From: Nitrobacter sp035546855
Lineage (GTDB): Bacteria; Pseudomonadota; Alphaproteobacteria; Rhizobiales; Xanthobacteraceae
Assembly: GCA_035546855.1 (NCBI GenBank)
Contig: DASZVY010000040.1
Coordinates: 62,001 to 126,000 of the forward strand
DNA length: 64,000 bases
Direction: 5' to 3'
Part shown: positions 17,404-25,261 of the stretch, in pieces
How positions within the stretch are numbered: the stretch's first letter is position 1
How the letters are laid out: each line of letters begins with the position of its first letter
Translations under genes and position numbers: made by a program
Notes under the pieces: generated by a model
Databases searched by the model: none
What the model was told of the DNA's origin: nothing
The model's input: only the letters and a program-made list of their open reading frames with translations

Positions 17404-18191
17404 GCCGGCGTCCCCTCGCGATGGCGCGCGTCGTAGACCAGGCCTTCCCCCAGATAGATCGCGCGCACCTGTGGATCGCGGCGAACCTTCTCAGGCAGCC
17501 CCTCGGCGATCAGCGCGCCGCGATTGAGCACCAGGATACGATCGGCGTGTTCGAACACCACATCCATGTCATGCTCGGTGAACAGCACGCCGATGGATTG
17601 CTCGCGCGCGATGCGCGCGGTCAACCGCATCAGCTCGACGCGTTCGCGCGGCGCCATTCCGGCGGTCGGCTCGTCCATCAACAGCAGCTTTGGCTGATTG
17701 GCGAGCGCGATCGCGAGTTCAAGCCGCTTGAGATCGCCGTAGGCCAGTTCGCCGCAGGCGCGATCGGCATAGCCGTTCATGCCGACGAGGTCGAGCAACC
17801 GTTCAGCGGCGGCGCGCGCGAGCTTAGGCGCGGACGACCACATGTCGAACAGCCGGGACCGATGCGAGATCAAGGCAACCTGAACATTTTCCCGCACCGT
17901 CATGGTGGGGAACGTCGCGGTGATCTGGAACGTGCGACCGATGCCCAGCCGCCAGACCGCGCGCGGCGCTTCGCCGGTGATGTCGCGCCCGAACAGATGC
18001 ACCCGGCCGCCGTCCGGTGCGACCTGACCGTTGAGCATGTTGAAGCAGGTGCTTTTTCCCGCGCCGTTGGGGCCAATCAGCGCGAGGATTTCGCCCGCCC
18101 CGAGCGCAAACGAAACGCCGCGCACCGCATGCACCCCGCCGTAGGACTTGGAGAGGCCTTCAACCGACAGCAGTATGGGTGCGGCGCTCAT
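17400..18191 (-). CDS. livG: Branched-chain-type ABC transporter ATP-binding protein LivG
   Basis: A 263-residue ATPase: Walker A GPNGAGKST near residue 39, LivG-type signature ELAYGDLKRLELAI, Walker B LLLMDEPTAGM and His switch FTEHDMDVVF. The C-terminal BCA_ABC_TP extension KVRRDPQVRAIYLGEG is present. Overlaps of four bases with both neighbours (livF and livHM) show a tightly coupled operon. It partners LivF at 16699 on the cytoplasmic face of the permease. Confidence 0.95.
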   Translation of the reverse strand: MSAAPILLSVEGLSKSYGGVHAVRGVSFALGAGEILALIGPNGAGKSTCFNMLNGQVAPDGGRVHLFGRDITGEAPRAVWRLGIGRTFQITATFPTMTVRENVQVALISHRSRLFDMWSSAPKLARAAAERLLDLVGMNGYADRACGELAYGDLKRLELAIALANQPKLLLMDEPTAGMAPRERVELMRLTARIAREQSIGVLFTEHDMDVVFEHADRILVLNRGALIAEGLPEKVRRDPQVRAIYLGEGLVYDARHREGTPA

Positions 18192-20071
18192 TCGGCTGTC
18201 TCGATATGCGATGCCAGCACGGCGGGTTTGGTCGATGCGCCACGGCGCGCCTGAACGGCCTCGATCATGCCGACGATCCCCTTGGGGAATGCGACCGCGA
18301 TCAGGACGATGACGGCACCGAGCACCAGCTTCGACAGGTCGGTCTGGCTGACCAGCCAGATGTTCAGCGCCTTGTAGACGATCGCGCCGACGACCGCGCC
18401 CGAAACGGTTTCAACGCCGCCGAGCAGCACCATCACCAGCGCGTCGACCGAAAGCGAGATGCCGACGGTGTCCGGAAACACGCTGCCCTTCAGGTACGCG
18501 AACAGCGCGCCGGCGATGCCGGCCGCGGTGCCGGCGATGACGAAGGCGGTCCACTGGATGCGCTTGCTGTCGATGCCGATGGCTTCGCTGCGCAACCCGG
18601 AATCGCGCGTGGCGCGCAGCGCGTAGCCAAACGGCGAAAACGTCATGATCCGCAACGCGGCCACCACGAGAACGGCGATGCCGAGCGAGAGCCAGTAGAA
18701 CGCGGACGCGCCCGACGCCCAGGCCGCCGGCCAGACGCCGAGGATTCCGTTGTCGCCCCCGGTGACGCTGACCCACTGGAAGGCGATCGACCAGACGATC
18801 TGCGCGAAAGCCAGCGTCAGCATTGCGAAATAGACGCCGGAGAGCTGCACGGCGAAGAAGCCGAACACGGCGGCGCCGAGCAGACCGAGCAGCGGCCCGA
18901 GCAGAAGGCAGGCGATCATCGGCAACCCGGCCATCTTGGCGAGGAAGGCGACGCCATAGGCACCCAATCCGAAATACGCAGCGTGGCCGAACGAAGCGAG
19001 GCCGCCGACCGACATCAGGAAATGCAAGCTCACCGCGAAGATGACGAAGATCGTGATCTCGGACGCGACGGTCAGCGCATAGGTGCCGCCGAACAGCGGC
19101 AGCGCCGCCGCCGCGATCAGCACGCCGATCATCGCAAGACGCTCGCCACCCGTCAGCGGGCGCCAGGGCCGCACGGTCAGGCCCGGCGTCTTGCGGGCCG
19201 GCGCTTCCGGCTTGCCGAACAGCCCCCACGGGCGGACGATCAACACGACCGCCATGACGAGGAAGACGAGAATGATGGAAATCTTCGGAAAGATCAGGAT
19301 GCCGAAGGCGTTGAGCTCGGACACCAGCACGGCCGCGACGAACGCGCCGATGATGCTGCCGAGACCGCCGATCACCACCACCACGAACACGTCGACGATG
19401 ATGTTGAGGTCCATGGCGTGGTTCGCCGCATCGCGCGGAATCTGCAGCGCGCCGCCGAACGCCGCAAGAAAAACGCCGAGCGCGAACACGCTGGTGAACA
19501 GCCACTTCTGATTGACCCCGAGCGCCGCCACCATGTCGCGGTCCTGCGTCGCCGCCCGCACCAGCACGCCCCACCGCGTCCGCCGAAACAGCAGCCACAA
19601 CGCGCCGAGGACGACCGGGCTGAGCACGATCAGGAACAGGTCATAGGACGGCACCTGCTGGCCGAAAAAATCGACGGCTCCGCGAAATCCCGGCGCGCGC
19701 GGGCCGAGCAGATCATCCGGGCCCCAGATCAGGACGACGATGTCCTCGATCATCAAGGTCAGGCCGAAGGTCGCCAGCAACTGGAACAGTTCAGGCGACC
19801 GGTAGATCCGCCGCAACAGGATCATCTCGATAAGAACGCCGACCATCGCGACCGCGAGCGACGCCAGCACGATGCCGCCCCAGAAGCCGACGACGCCGGA
19901 CAGGCGCGCGGTCAGCGTATAGGCGATATAAGCGCCCAGCATGTAGAACGCGCCGTGGGCGAAATTGACGATGCGCGTCACGCCAAAGATGATCGACAGG
20001 CCCGACGCCACCAGGAACAGCGAGGCCGCGCTGGCAAGGCCGGTCAGGAACTGGGCAACGTAAAAAGCCAT
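18188..20071 (-). CDS. Fused LivH-LivM permease of the branched-chain-type ABC importer
   Basis: A 627-residue membrane protein. Residues about 1-290 are LivH-like (SGLSIIFGVTRIVNFAHGAFYMLGAY, VVVVIGGLGSIIGAFVAA). After a linker (GKPEAPARKTPGLTVRP), residues about 325-615 are LivM-like (VGGLASFGHAAYFGLGAYG, FALRATRDSG-type loop, VMVLLGGVETVSGAVVGA). Most systems encode the two permeases separately, so this is a true fusion that fixes 1:1 stoichiometry. No internal stop or frameshift is seen. The long plus-strand frame opposite it is an artefact of G+C bias. Confidence 0.94.
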   Translation of the reverse strand: MAFYVAQFLTGLASAASLFLVASGLSIIFGVTRIVNFAHGAFYMLGAYIAYTLTARLSGVVGFWGGIVLASLAVAMVGVLIEMILLRRIYRSPELFQLLATFGLTLMIEDIVVLIWGPDDLLGPRAPGFRGAVDFFGQQVPSYDLFLIVLSPVVLGALWLLFRRTRWGVLVRAATQDRDMVAALGVNQKWLFTSVFALGVFLAAFGGALQIPRDAANHAMDLNIIVDVFVVVVIGGLGSIIGAFVAAVLVSELNAFGILIFPKISIILVFLVMAVVLIVRPWGLFGKPEAPARKTPGLTVRPWRPLTGGERLAMIGVLIAAAALPLFGGTYALTVASEITIFVIFAVSLHFLMSVGGLASFGHAAYFGLGAYGVAFLAKMAGLPMIACLLLGPLLGLLGAAVFGFFAVQLSGVYFAMLTLAFAQIVWSIAFQWVSVTGGDNGILGVWPAAWASGASAFYWLSLGIAVLVVAALRIMTFSPFGYALRATRDSGLRSEAIGIDSKRIQWTAFVIAGTAAGIAGALFAYLKGSVFPDTVGISLSVDALVMVLLGGVETVSGAVVGAIVYKALNIWLVSQTDLSKLVLGAVIVLIAVAFPKGIVGMIEAVQARRGASTKPAVLASHIETAE

Positions 20072-20129
20072 CTGCGATCCGCGCTTGGATAAAAGACCGC
20101 GGGCGCTCGCGCACCCGCGGCCGCCACGA

Positions 20130-21347
20130 TCAGTCCTTCGGACGAAGCTTTTCGACCTCGGCGTCGCTCGGCAGGTAATCCTTGCCGTTGCGATAGACGG
20201 AATCGACCATCACGCCCTTGCCGTCCTTGAGCGCGGTCTTGCCCACGAACGCGCCGAGGGTCGACTGGTGGTCGATCTTCCGGAAGGTGATCTCGCCGAA
20301 CGGAGACGCCAGTTGGATGCCCTCGGCGGCGGCGATCATCTTGCCCGTGTCGGTCGATTTCGCCTTGGCGATGATCGCCGCAGCGGCCTTCATCGTCTCA
20401 TAGCCGACGATCGAGCCGAGCCGCGGATAATCGTTGTATTTCGACTGATAGGCCTTGAGGAACGCCGCGTGCTCCGGCGTCTTGATGTCATACCAGGGAT
20501 AGCCGGTGACGATCCAGCCGGTCGGCGCCTCGTCCTTCAACGCATCGAGATATTCGGGCTCGCCAGTGAGGAAGCTCACCACCGAACGGTTCTTGAACAG
20601 CCCGCGGGTGTTGCCTTCGCGCACGAACTTCACGAGGTCGGGACCGAACTCGACGTTCAGAATCGCATCGGGCTGCGCATTCGCCAGCGCCTGCACCACC
20701 GGGCCGGCATCGATCTTGCCGAGCGGCGGCCACTGCGCCTCGACCCACTGGATGTCCGGGCGCTTCGCGGACAACAGCTTCTTGAAGACGCCGACCGCCG
20801 ACTGGCCGTATTCGTAATTCGGCGCGACCGTCGCCCACTTCTTGGCCGGCAGCTTCGCGGCCTCTTCCACCAGCATCGCCGCCTGCATGTAGTTCGATGG
20901 GCGCAGACGGAAAGTGTATTTATTGCCCTTCTCCCAGGTGATCGCGTCGGTCAGAGGCTCGGAGGCCAGGAAGAACACCTTCTTCTGCTTGGCGAAGTCG
21001 CTGACCGCGAGGCCGATGTTCGACAGGAATGTGCCGGTCAGCATCACCACGCCTTCCTTCGAAACCAGTTCGTTGGCGGCGGTCTGCGCTTCCGCCGGCT
21101 TGCCGGCGTCATCCTTGGAGATGACGACGATCTTCTTGCCGTCGACGCCGCCGGCGGCGTTGATCTCCTCGAACGCGAGTTGCCAGCCCTTGCGGTATGG
21201 CTCGGTGAAGGACGGCAGCAGCGAATAGCTGTTGATCTCGCCGATCTTGATCTCGCCTTGCGCCCACGCGCCCGTGGCCATGCAACCGAGCACGGCGCCG
21301 AGCGCCACACCCATCAGGCCTTTCACGAACAAGTTGTCGTCTCGCAT
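20130..21347 (-). CDS. Periplasmic substrate-binding protein of the Liv-type importer
   Basis: The start at 21347 (MRDDNLFVKGLMGVALGAVL) has GGAGG seven bases upstream; the product has 405 residues. A Sec signal peptide ends at GAWAQ. The mature part follows the LivK/Leu-Ile-Val-binding fold: EIKIGEINSYSLLPSFTEPYRKGW, EEINAAGGVDGKKIVVISKDD, ELVSKEGVVMLTGTFLSNIG. It delivers ligand to the LivHM fusion at 18188. Its place in one strand-run with the nicotinate reductase gene suggests a pyridine carboxylate ligand (inference). Confidence 0.94.
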   Translation of the reverse strand: MRDDNLFVKGLMGVALGAVLGCMATGAWAQGEIKIGEINSYSLLPSFTEPYRKGWQLAFEEINAAGGVDGKKIVVISKDDAGKPAEAQTAANELVSKEGVVMLTGTFLSNIGLAVSDFAKQKKVFFLASEPLTDAITWEKGNKYTFRLRPSNYMQAAMLVEEAAKLPAKKWATVAPNYEYGQSAVGVFKKLLSAKRPDIQWVEAQWPPLGKIDAGPVVQALANAQPDAILNVEFGPDLVKFVREGNTRGLFKNRSVVSFLTGEPEYLDALKDEAPTGWIVTGYPWYDIKTPEHAAFLKAYQSKYNDYPRLGSIVGYETMKAAAAIIAKAKSTDTGKMIAAAEGIQLASPFGEITFRKIDHQSTLGAFVGKTALKDGKGVMVDSVYRNGKDYLPSDAEVEKLRPKD

Positions 21348-21458
21348 CCCGTACCTCCAATGTTGACGAGAGCTTTGCGCTCTCCTGTCGGAACTTCCTA
21401 TCCTGTCCTCTTTACGGGACAGTGTCATTTGCCGCCACTGCGGAGCGTGACAGCGACG

Positions 21459-22043
21459 CTAGCGCAGCCCGTCCTCGCCCTTGATCTCGGCGACCGAGAG
21501 ACCGCCGACCCGCGCCAGCGGACGGCCGCTGTCCGTCACCGCGACCGCCACCATGATCTCGTCGGCGCGCGGCGCGTCGTTGATCTGCACCTCCATGCCG
21601 TCGAAGTGACTGCGCACGAAAGCCGCGTCCTTATGCCCGAGCGGAATATCGAGACTCGTTCCCATGCCGCCGCGCTTCTTCGAGGACGGGATCAGTGCCG
21701 CGCCCTTGCTCAAGACCTTTCGCACCGGCGTTCCCATCTTGGGATGCAAGATCGCTGCCGCGTGCTCGAGTTCGCCGTTTTCACCGACGGCCGCCGCCTT
21801 GCCATAGCTGTGCGCCTTGCCGCCGTCGATGCCGAGCGCGGCAACGGCCTTTTTGGCGAGCAGATCGCCCAGTTCCTCGCCAATGGCGATCAGCGGCGCG
21901 AGGTCTTCGACGTAACGGCCCGCGAAGGGGTTCTCGATCACGGCGATCGCCGCGGCGCGACGCGTCGGCGGCGCGACATCGCGGCCTGCCTCCATCCGGG
22001 TTTCCTCGACCACGGTCACGATCTTGCGGATCACGGCACTCAT
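21459..22043 (-). CDS. AA_synth / DUF1185 family protein of unknown function
   Basis: The start at 22043 (MSAVIRKIVTVVEETRMEAG) has GGGAG upstream and gives 194 residues; an upstream in-frame TTG at 22067 is less likely. The family (amino acid synthesis protein, PF06684-like) is recognised from VEETRMEAGRDVAPPTRRAA, IENPFAGRYVEDL, HSYGKAAAVGENGELEHAAA and GMGTSLDIPLGHKDAAFVRS. No catalytic activity is firmly known for the family. It lies between the UPF0280 gene and the transporter genes in the nicotinate-linked operon. A pathway role is inferred only from position. Confidence 0.88.
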   Translation of the reverse strand: MSAVIRKIVTVVEETRMEAGRDVAPPTRRAAAIAVIENPFAGRYVEDLAPLIAIGEELGDLLAKKAVAALGIDGGKAHSYGKAAAVGENGELEHAAAILHPKMGTPVRKVLSKGAALIPSSKKRGGMGTSLDIPLGHKDAAFVRSHFDGMEVQINDAPRADEIMVAVAVTDSGRPLARVGGLSVAEIKGEDGLR

Positions 22044-22063
22044 CGCCAACGCTCCCTGCTCAT

Positions 22064-22975
22064 TCAAGCATCCATTGTTTCACGCGCGCGCATCGCTTGC
22101 ACATGACGCTTTGCCGCGAGCGGCGCATCGTTGCCGGGCACGACGACGCGCGTCCCGCCCTGCACATGCAGCGCCGCGCCCGCAATCAGTCCGACCGCCA
22201 GCAATCGCTGCGCCTGCGCCGCGCCGGCCTCCAAAGCCTCGGCGATGGCGGCCTGCGACAACGCACCGACCGCGCGGGTGACGCGGCGGTCGCCGAGATC
22301 GCTGTCGGGCTGCAGTTCGTTCGCCGGCGCCCGGAGGATCGCCGGATGGCCAGGCAAATCGACCGCGTTGGCGACAACCGTCGCCGCCGCATCCGCCTGT
22401 GCGGCGGTCGCCGCAAGGATCGTGACGGCGTCCGCAATCCCCAATGAGAAGCTGCGCCCGCGCCAACCGCTGGTGGCGACGCCGCGCGCCGGATCGTCGG
22501 CACGAAGCACCGCCTTGCCGAACAGGCCCGGCCGGTCCGGACGATCCACCAGGCCGAGCGCGAAGCGCTCGCCCCGCGCAAGGTACAGCGCGATGTCACC
22601 GCCATTGTTGACATAGGCGCGGGACAAGATGCTGACCCGGGTCATCGCAGCGAGGATTTCCTCGGCCACCGCGCCCGCCACCGCCGCCATCGGCGTGATG
22701 AACGTCTCCGCGCAGAACGGCGCGACCGCCGCATGCATGCGGCGCGCGACCTCGCCCTGAAGCACGCAGCGATTCGGCTGCGCCGGTCGCCGCAACTCGG
22801 ACAACTCGACGCATAATTCATCGAGCAGGCCGGTGAATCGCTGCACCGCCGCCGCATAGGCCGCGCGGACATCCGCCTCGTTGCCGTGCGCCTCCACGAT
22901 CAGGTCGATCGGGCCATCCTGCAGATGCAACCGCCTGCCATCACCCAGAAATGCGACCTGCGGCGCGCGTGTCAT
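22064..22975 (-). CDS. UPF0280 family protein (ApbE-like fold), candidate flavin transferase
   Basis: The start at 22975 (MTRAPQVAFLGDGRRLHLQDGPIDLIVEAHG) overlaps the stop of the reductase gene by four bases (ATGA). The 303-residue product carries UPF0280 hallmarks: ITPMAAVAGAVAEEILAAM, the NNGGDIALYL motif, SFSLGIADAVTILA, and a glycine/alanine-rich C-terminus longer than in most members. UPF0280 proteins share the ApbE-like superfamily fold, in which ApbE attaches FMN covalently to proteins. Because the E. barkeri 6-hydroxynicotinate reductase carries a covalently bound flavin, this protein may flavinylate the adjacent reductase (inference). A longer frame up to 24388 is an artefact in the reductase region. 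Confidence 0.9.
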   Translation of the reverse strand: MTRAPQVAFLGDGRRLHLQDGPIDLIVEAHGNEADVRAAYAAAVQRFTGLLDELCVELSELRRPAQPNRCVLQGEVARRMHAAVAPFCAETFITPMAAVAGAVAEEILAAMTRVSILSRAYVNNGGDIALYLARGERFALGLVDRPDRPGLFGKAVLRADDPARGVATSGWRGRSFSLGIADAVTILAATAAQADAAATVVANAVDLPGHPAILRAPANELQPDSDLGDRRVTRAVGALSQAAIAEALEAGAAQAQRLLAVGLIAGAALHVQGGTRVVVPGNDAPLAAKRHVQAMRARETMDA

Positions 22976-24441
22976 GACCGCGCTCCCGGCCAGACCGGAG
23001 ACGGCGGAGGCTGCCGGACCTCGGTATTGTTCCGCAATGACGCCAGCGGCCGCACATAATCCATGTGGCCGCCGAGCGCGGCATAATCCGAGAGCCGCAA
23101 CGTGAATTCGATCGGCGCCACCAGCGCCGGCGTCGGAACGTAGCCGAACGCGCCTTCGGGTAGCCGCGTGACGTCGACCATGAACGTAATGCCGCCACCT
23201 GGCCAGACGTACACCGGCGCGCCGCCGCAAGTGACCCGCGTCAGGGCTTCCTTCACCGAGCGGGTCAGACGGACGGGATTGTCGGTGACGCCCGCGCGCA
23301 GCGATCCGCCTGCGCCACCCATGAACAGCACGGTGCACAGCGCCGGCTCGCAATTCTCCTGGATGCGCTCCACCGAGAGCTTCAGGTCCATCGGCATCGT
23401 CGTCTCGACGGGTCGCAGCGCCTCGTCGAGTTCGAAATAGGCGGCGTGTTCGCCGGTGGTCGAGACCATCAGCATGCGCAGGCCGGGCCGCGCCTCCTTC
23501 GGGTTGAACGGCCCAAGGATCGACAGCGGATCGGAAATGCTGGTACCGCCCCAGCCGGTGCCCGGCTCGGCCACCTGGAAATAGCGGCCTGGCGTCGAGC
23601 GCCGGCCCTTCATCTTGAGGCCGGTATCGGGAATGTCGAGCAGCTTGCCGGCCTGATGCTCGGAGAGGACGCCGGTGATGTGATCGTCGACCACCACCAC
23701 CTCGTCGACCTTGCCGTGCCATTGCTTGGCGAACATGCCGATGGTAGCCGAACCGCAGCCGACGCGCATGCGCTCTTCCGGCACGCCGTTGACGACCGGC
23801 GGGCGTCCCGCCTGCACCACCACGCTCGCCCCGCCGTCGATGGTCATCTCGACCGCCTTGCGGTTCGACAAGTCCATCAAGGCGTCGCAGGTGACACGGC
23901 CTTCCTTCTTCGATCCGCCGGTCAGATGATGCACGCCGCCGAGCGACAGCATCTGCGAGCCGTATTCGCCTGTGGTGACATGGCCGACCGCCTCGCCTTC
24001 GACGCGCACCGTCGCGGTCTCCGGGCCGAGGAAACGGTCGGTGTCGATCTTCACCTTGACGCCGCAGTAACTGAAGATTCCTTCGGTCACGACCGTAACC
24101 ATGTCGACGCCGTCGACTTCGGACGACACGATGAACGGCGCCGGCTTGTAATCCGGATACGTCGTTCCCGCGCCGATGGCGGTGACGAACAGACCCGGCT
24201 CGCGCACCAGCTTGCCGTCCCAGTCGCCGCCCGCCTGGAACGGCACAAGCCGGCCACCGTGGGAAACCGTGCGTTCGAGCACGATATGCGGATCGACGCG
24301 AACCAGCTCGCCGTCGCGATTGGCATAGCGATCGCAAGCCCCGGCTGCGCCGGGCTTGATGTAACACATCACCGGACAGGCATCGCATCGGATCTTGTCC
24401 GCGTTGCCTGCGGCGGCAATTGGAGCGGCATCGTCCAGCAT
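22972..24441 (-). CDS. hnr: 6-hydroxynicotinate reductase-like iron-sulfur flavoprotein
   Basis: A 489-residue protein with an N-terminal cysteine cluster (CDACPVMCYIKPGAAGAC, residues about 19-36) suited to an iron-sulfur centre, then RYANRDGELVRVDPHIVLER. Later segments include GVKVKIDTDRFLGPETATVR, GGVHHLTGGSKKEGR and GPFNPKEARPGLRMLMVSTT. I recognise this as the family annotated 6-hydroxynicotinate reductase. The reaction reduces 6-hydroxynicotinate to 1,4,5,6-tetrahydro-6-oxonicotinate. The linked enamidase and nicotinate hydroxylase genes support the call. Further cysteines (ENCEPALC, VTCGG) may bind more clusters. It heads the minus-strand operon hnr-UPF0280-AA_synth-liv. Confidence 0.82.
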   Translation of the reverse strand: MLDDAAPIAAAGNADKIRCDACPVMCYIKPGAAGACDRYANRDGELVRVDPHIVLERTVSHGGRLVPFQAGGDWDGKLVREPGLFVTAIGAGTTYPDYKPAPFIVSSEVDGVDMVTVVTEGIFSYCGVKVKIDTDRFLGPETATVRVEGEAVGHVTTGEYGSQMLSLGGVHHLTGGSKKEGRVTCDALMDLSNRKAVEMTIDGGASVVVQAGRPPVVNGVPEERMRVGCGSATIGMFAKQWHGKVDEVVVVDDHITGVLSEHQAGKLLDIPDTGLKMKGRRSTPGRYFQVAEPGTGWGGTSISDPLSILGPFNPKEARPGLRMLMVSTTGEHAAYFELDEALRPVETTMPMDLKLSVERIQENCEPALCTVLFMGGAGGSLRAGVTDNPVRLTRSVKEALTRVTCGGAPVYVWPGGGITFMVDVTRLPEGAFGYVPTPALVAPIEFTLRLSDYAALGGHMDYVRPLASLRNNTEVRQPPPSPVWPGARS

Positions 24442-24551
24442 GAGACGTCTCGCGGCAGCGGATGCAATCAGCTATCGAACCGCGATTTGACCGAAGGATG
24501 ACGGCGATGCACGCTGCACCGATGATATCCGACGGTCTCGCGATCCCATTT

Positions 24552-24567
24552 CATTCGTACACGAACG
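24552..24567. promoter_or_regulatory. Second, weaker operator-like palindrome near the hnr promoter
   Basis: CATTCGTACACGAACG matches the perfect palindrome at 24705 at 12 of 16 positions, and all four differences are transitions. It is about 110 bp upstream of the reductase start at 24441, on the reductase side of the 334-bp divergent region (24442-24775). That region holds no gene. Confidence 0.45.
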
Positions 24568-24704
24568 ATGCGCGCCGGGATGCGGACTGTCAAGCGGCAC
24601 CGTTGGTCGAACCGTGCTATTGCCGGATATTAGTTCAGTTGCCTGCTCCCATTGAACATAAATCGTGCAGCGCAACAAGCAGGCGGGGCCGCCTCCGCCT
24701 TGCA

Positions 24705-24720
24705 CGTTTGTATACAAACG
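24705..24720. promoter_or_regulatory. Perfect 16-bp palindrome, putative NicR-type operator of the nicotinate hydroxylase genes
   Basis: CGTTTGTATACAAACG is identical to its own reverse complement. It lies 55 bp upstream of the ATG at 24776, a place where a bound repressor would block transcription. A related site is found between fpr and the enamidase gene (13607-13622). Confidence 0.7.
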
Positions 24721-24775
24721 GTATCGTTCGAGAACTTCACCAGCGTTTTGCAATGCAGCAGAGCCGACCGCGACG

Positions 24776-25261
24776 ATGAGCCCGCTACAAACCATCCGCC
24801 TCACCGTCAACGGCGCGGCCCGCGATGTCACCGCCGCGCCCGAGACCTCCCTGCTCTATATCCTGCGCAACGATCTCGAATTGAACGGACCGAAATTCGG
24901 CTGCGGTCTCGGCGAGTGCGGCGCGTGCACCGTCATTATCGACGGGACAGCGGCGCGCTCCTGCGTCGTTCCGGTAGGCGGCTGCGTCGCGCGCGACATC
25001 GTGACGCTCGAAGGCCTGGGAACGCGCGAGCGTCCCGATCCGGTGCAGCACGCCTTCATCGCCGAGCAGGCTGCTCAGTGCGGCTACTGTCTCAACGGCA
25101 TGATCATGACCACCAAGGCGCTGCTGATGCGCAAGCCTGACGCGTCAGAGGCCGAAATTCGAGAGGCTCTGAAATACAACCTCTGCCGCTGCGGCGCACA
25201 TGTCGAAATCCTGCGCGCGGCGATGCGGGCCGCCGGTCACAGCCTGCCGGAGCAGGAGTGA
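24776..25261 (+). CDS. nicA: Nicotinate hydroxylase 2Fe-2S small subunit (NicA-like)
   Basis: The ATG at 24776 (MSPLQTIRLTVNGAARDV) gives 161 residues, the normal size; a longer frame back to 24665 would run across the operator. Plant-type 2Fe-2S cysteines are in FGCGLGECGACTV, and the second, helical 2Fe-2S domain has AQCGYCLNGM and NLCRCGAH. It passes electrons from the molybdenum centre of the large subunit to the fused cytochrome domains. The stop overlaps the next start (25258-25261). No separate FAD subunit follows, as in NicAB of Pseudomonas. Confidence 0.92.
   Translation: MSPLQTIRLTVNGAARDVTAAPETSLLYILRNDLELNGPKFGCGLGECGACTVIIDGTAARSCVVPVGGCVARDIVTLEGLGTRERPDPVQHAFIAEQAAQCGYCLNGMIMTTKALLMRKPDASEAEIREALKYNLCRCGAHVEILRAAMRAAGHSLPEQE

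Noticed and set aside
18179..20092. 637-residue plus-strand open frame opposite the LivHM fusion
   Set aside because: Composition is dominated by Arg, Asp, His and Gln as expected for the antisense of a G+C-rich membrane protein gene, with no recognisable motif, while the minus strand is a clear permease.
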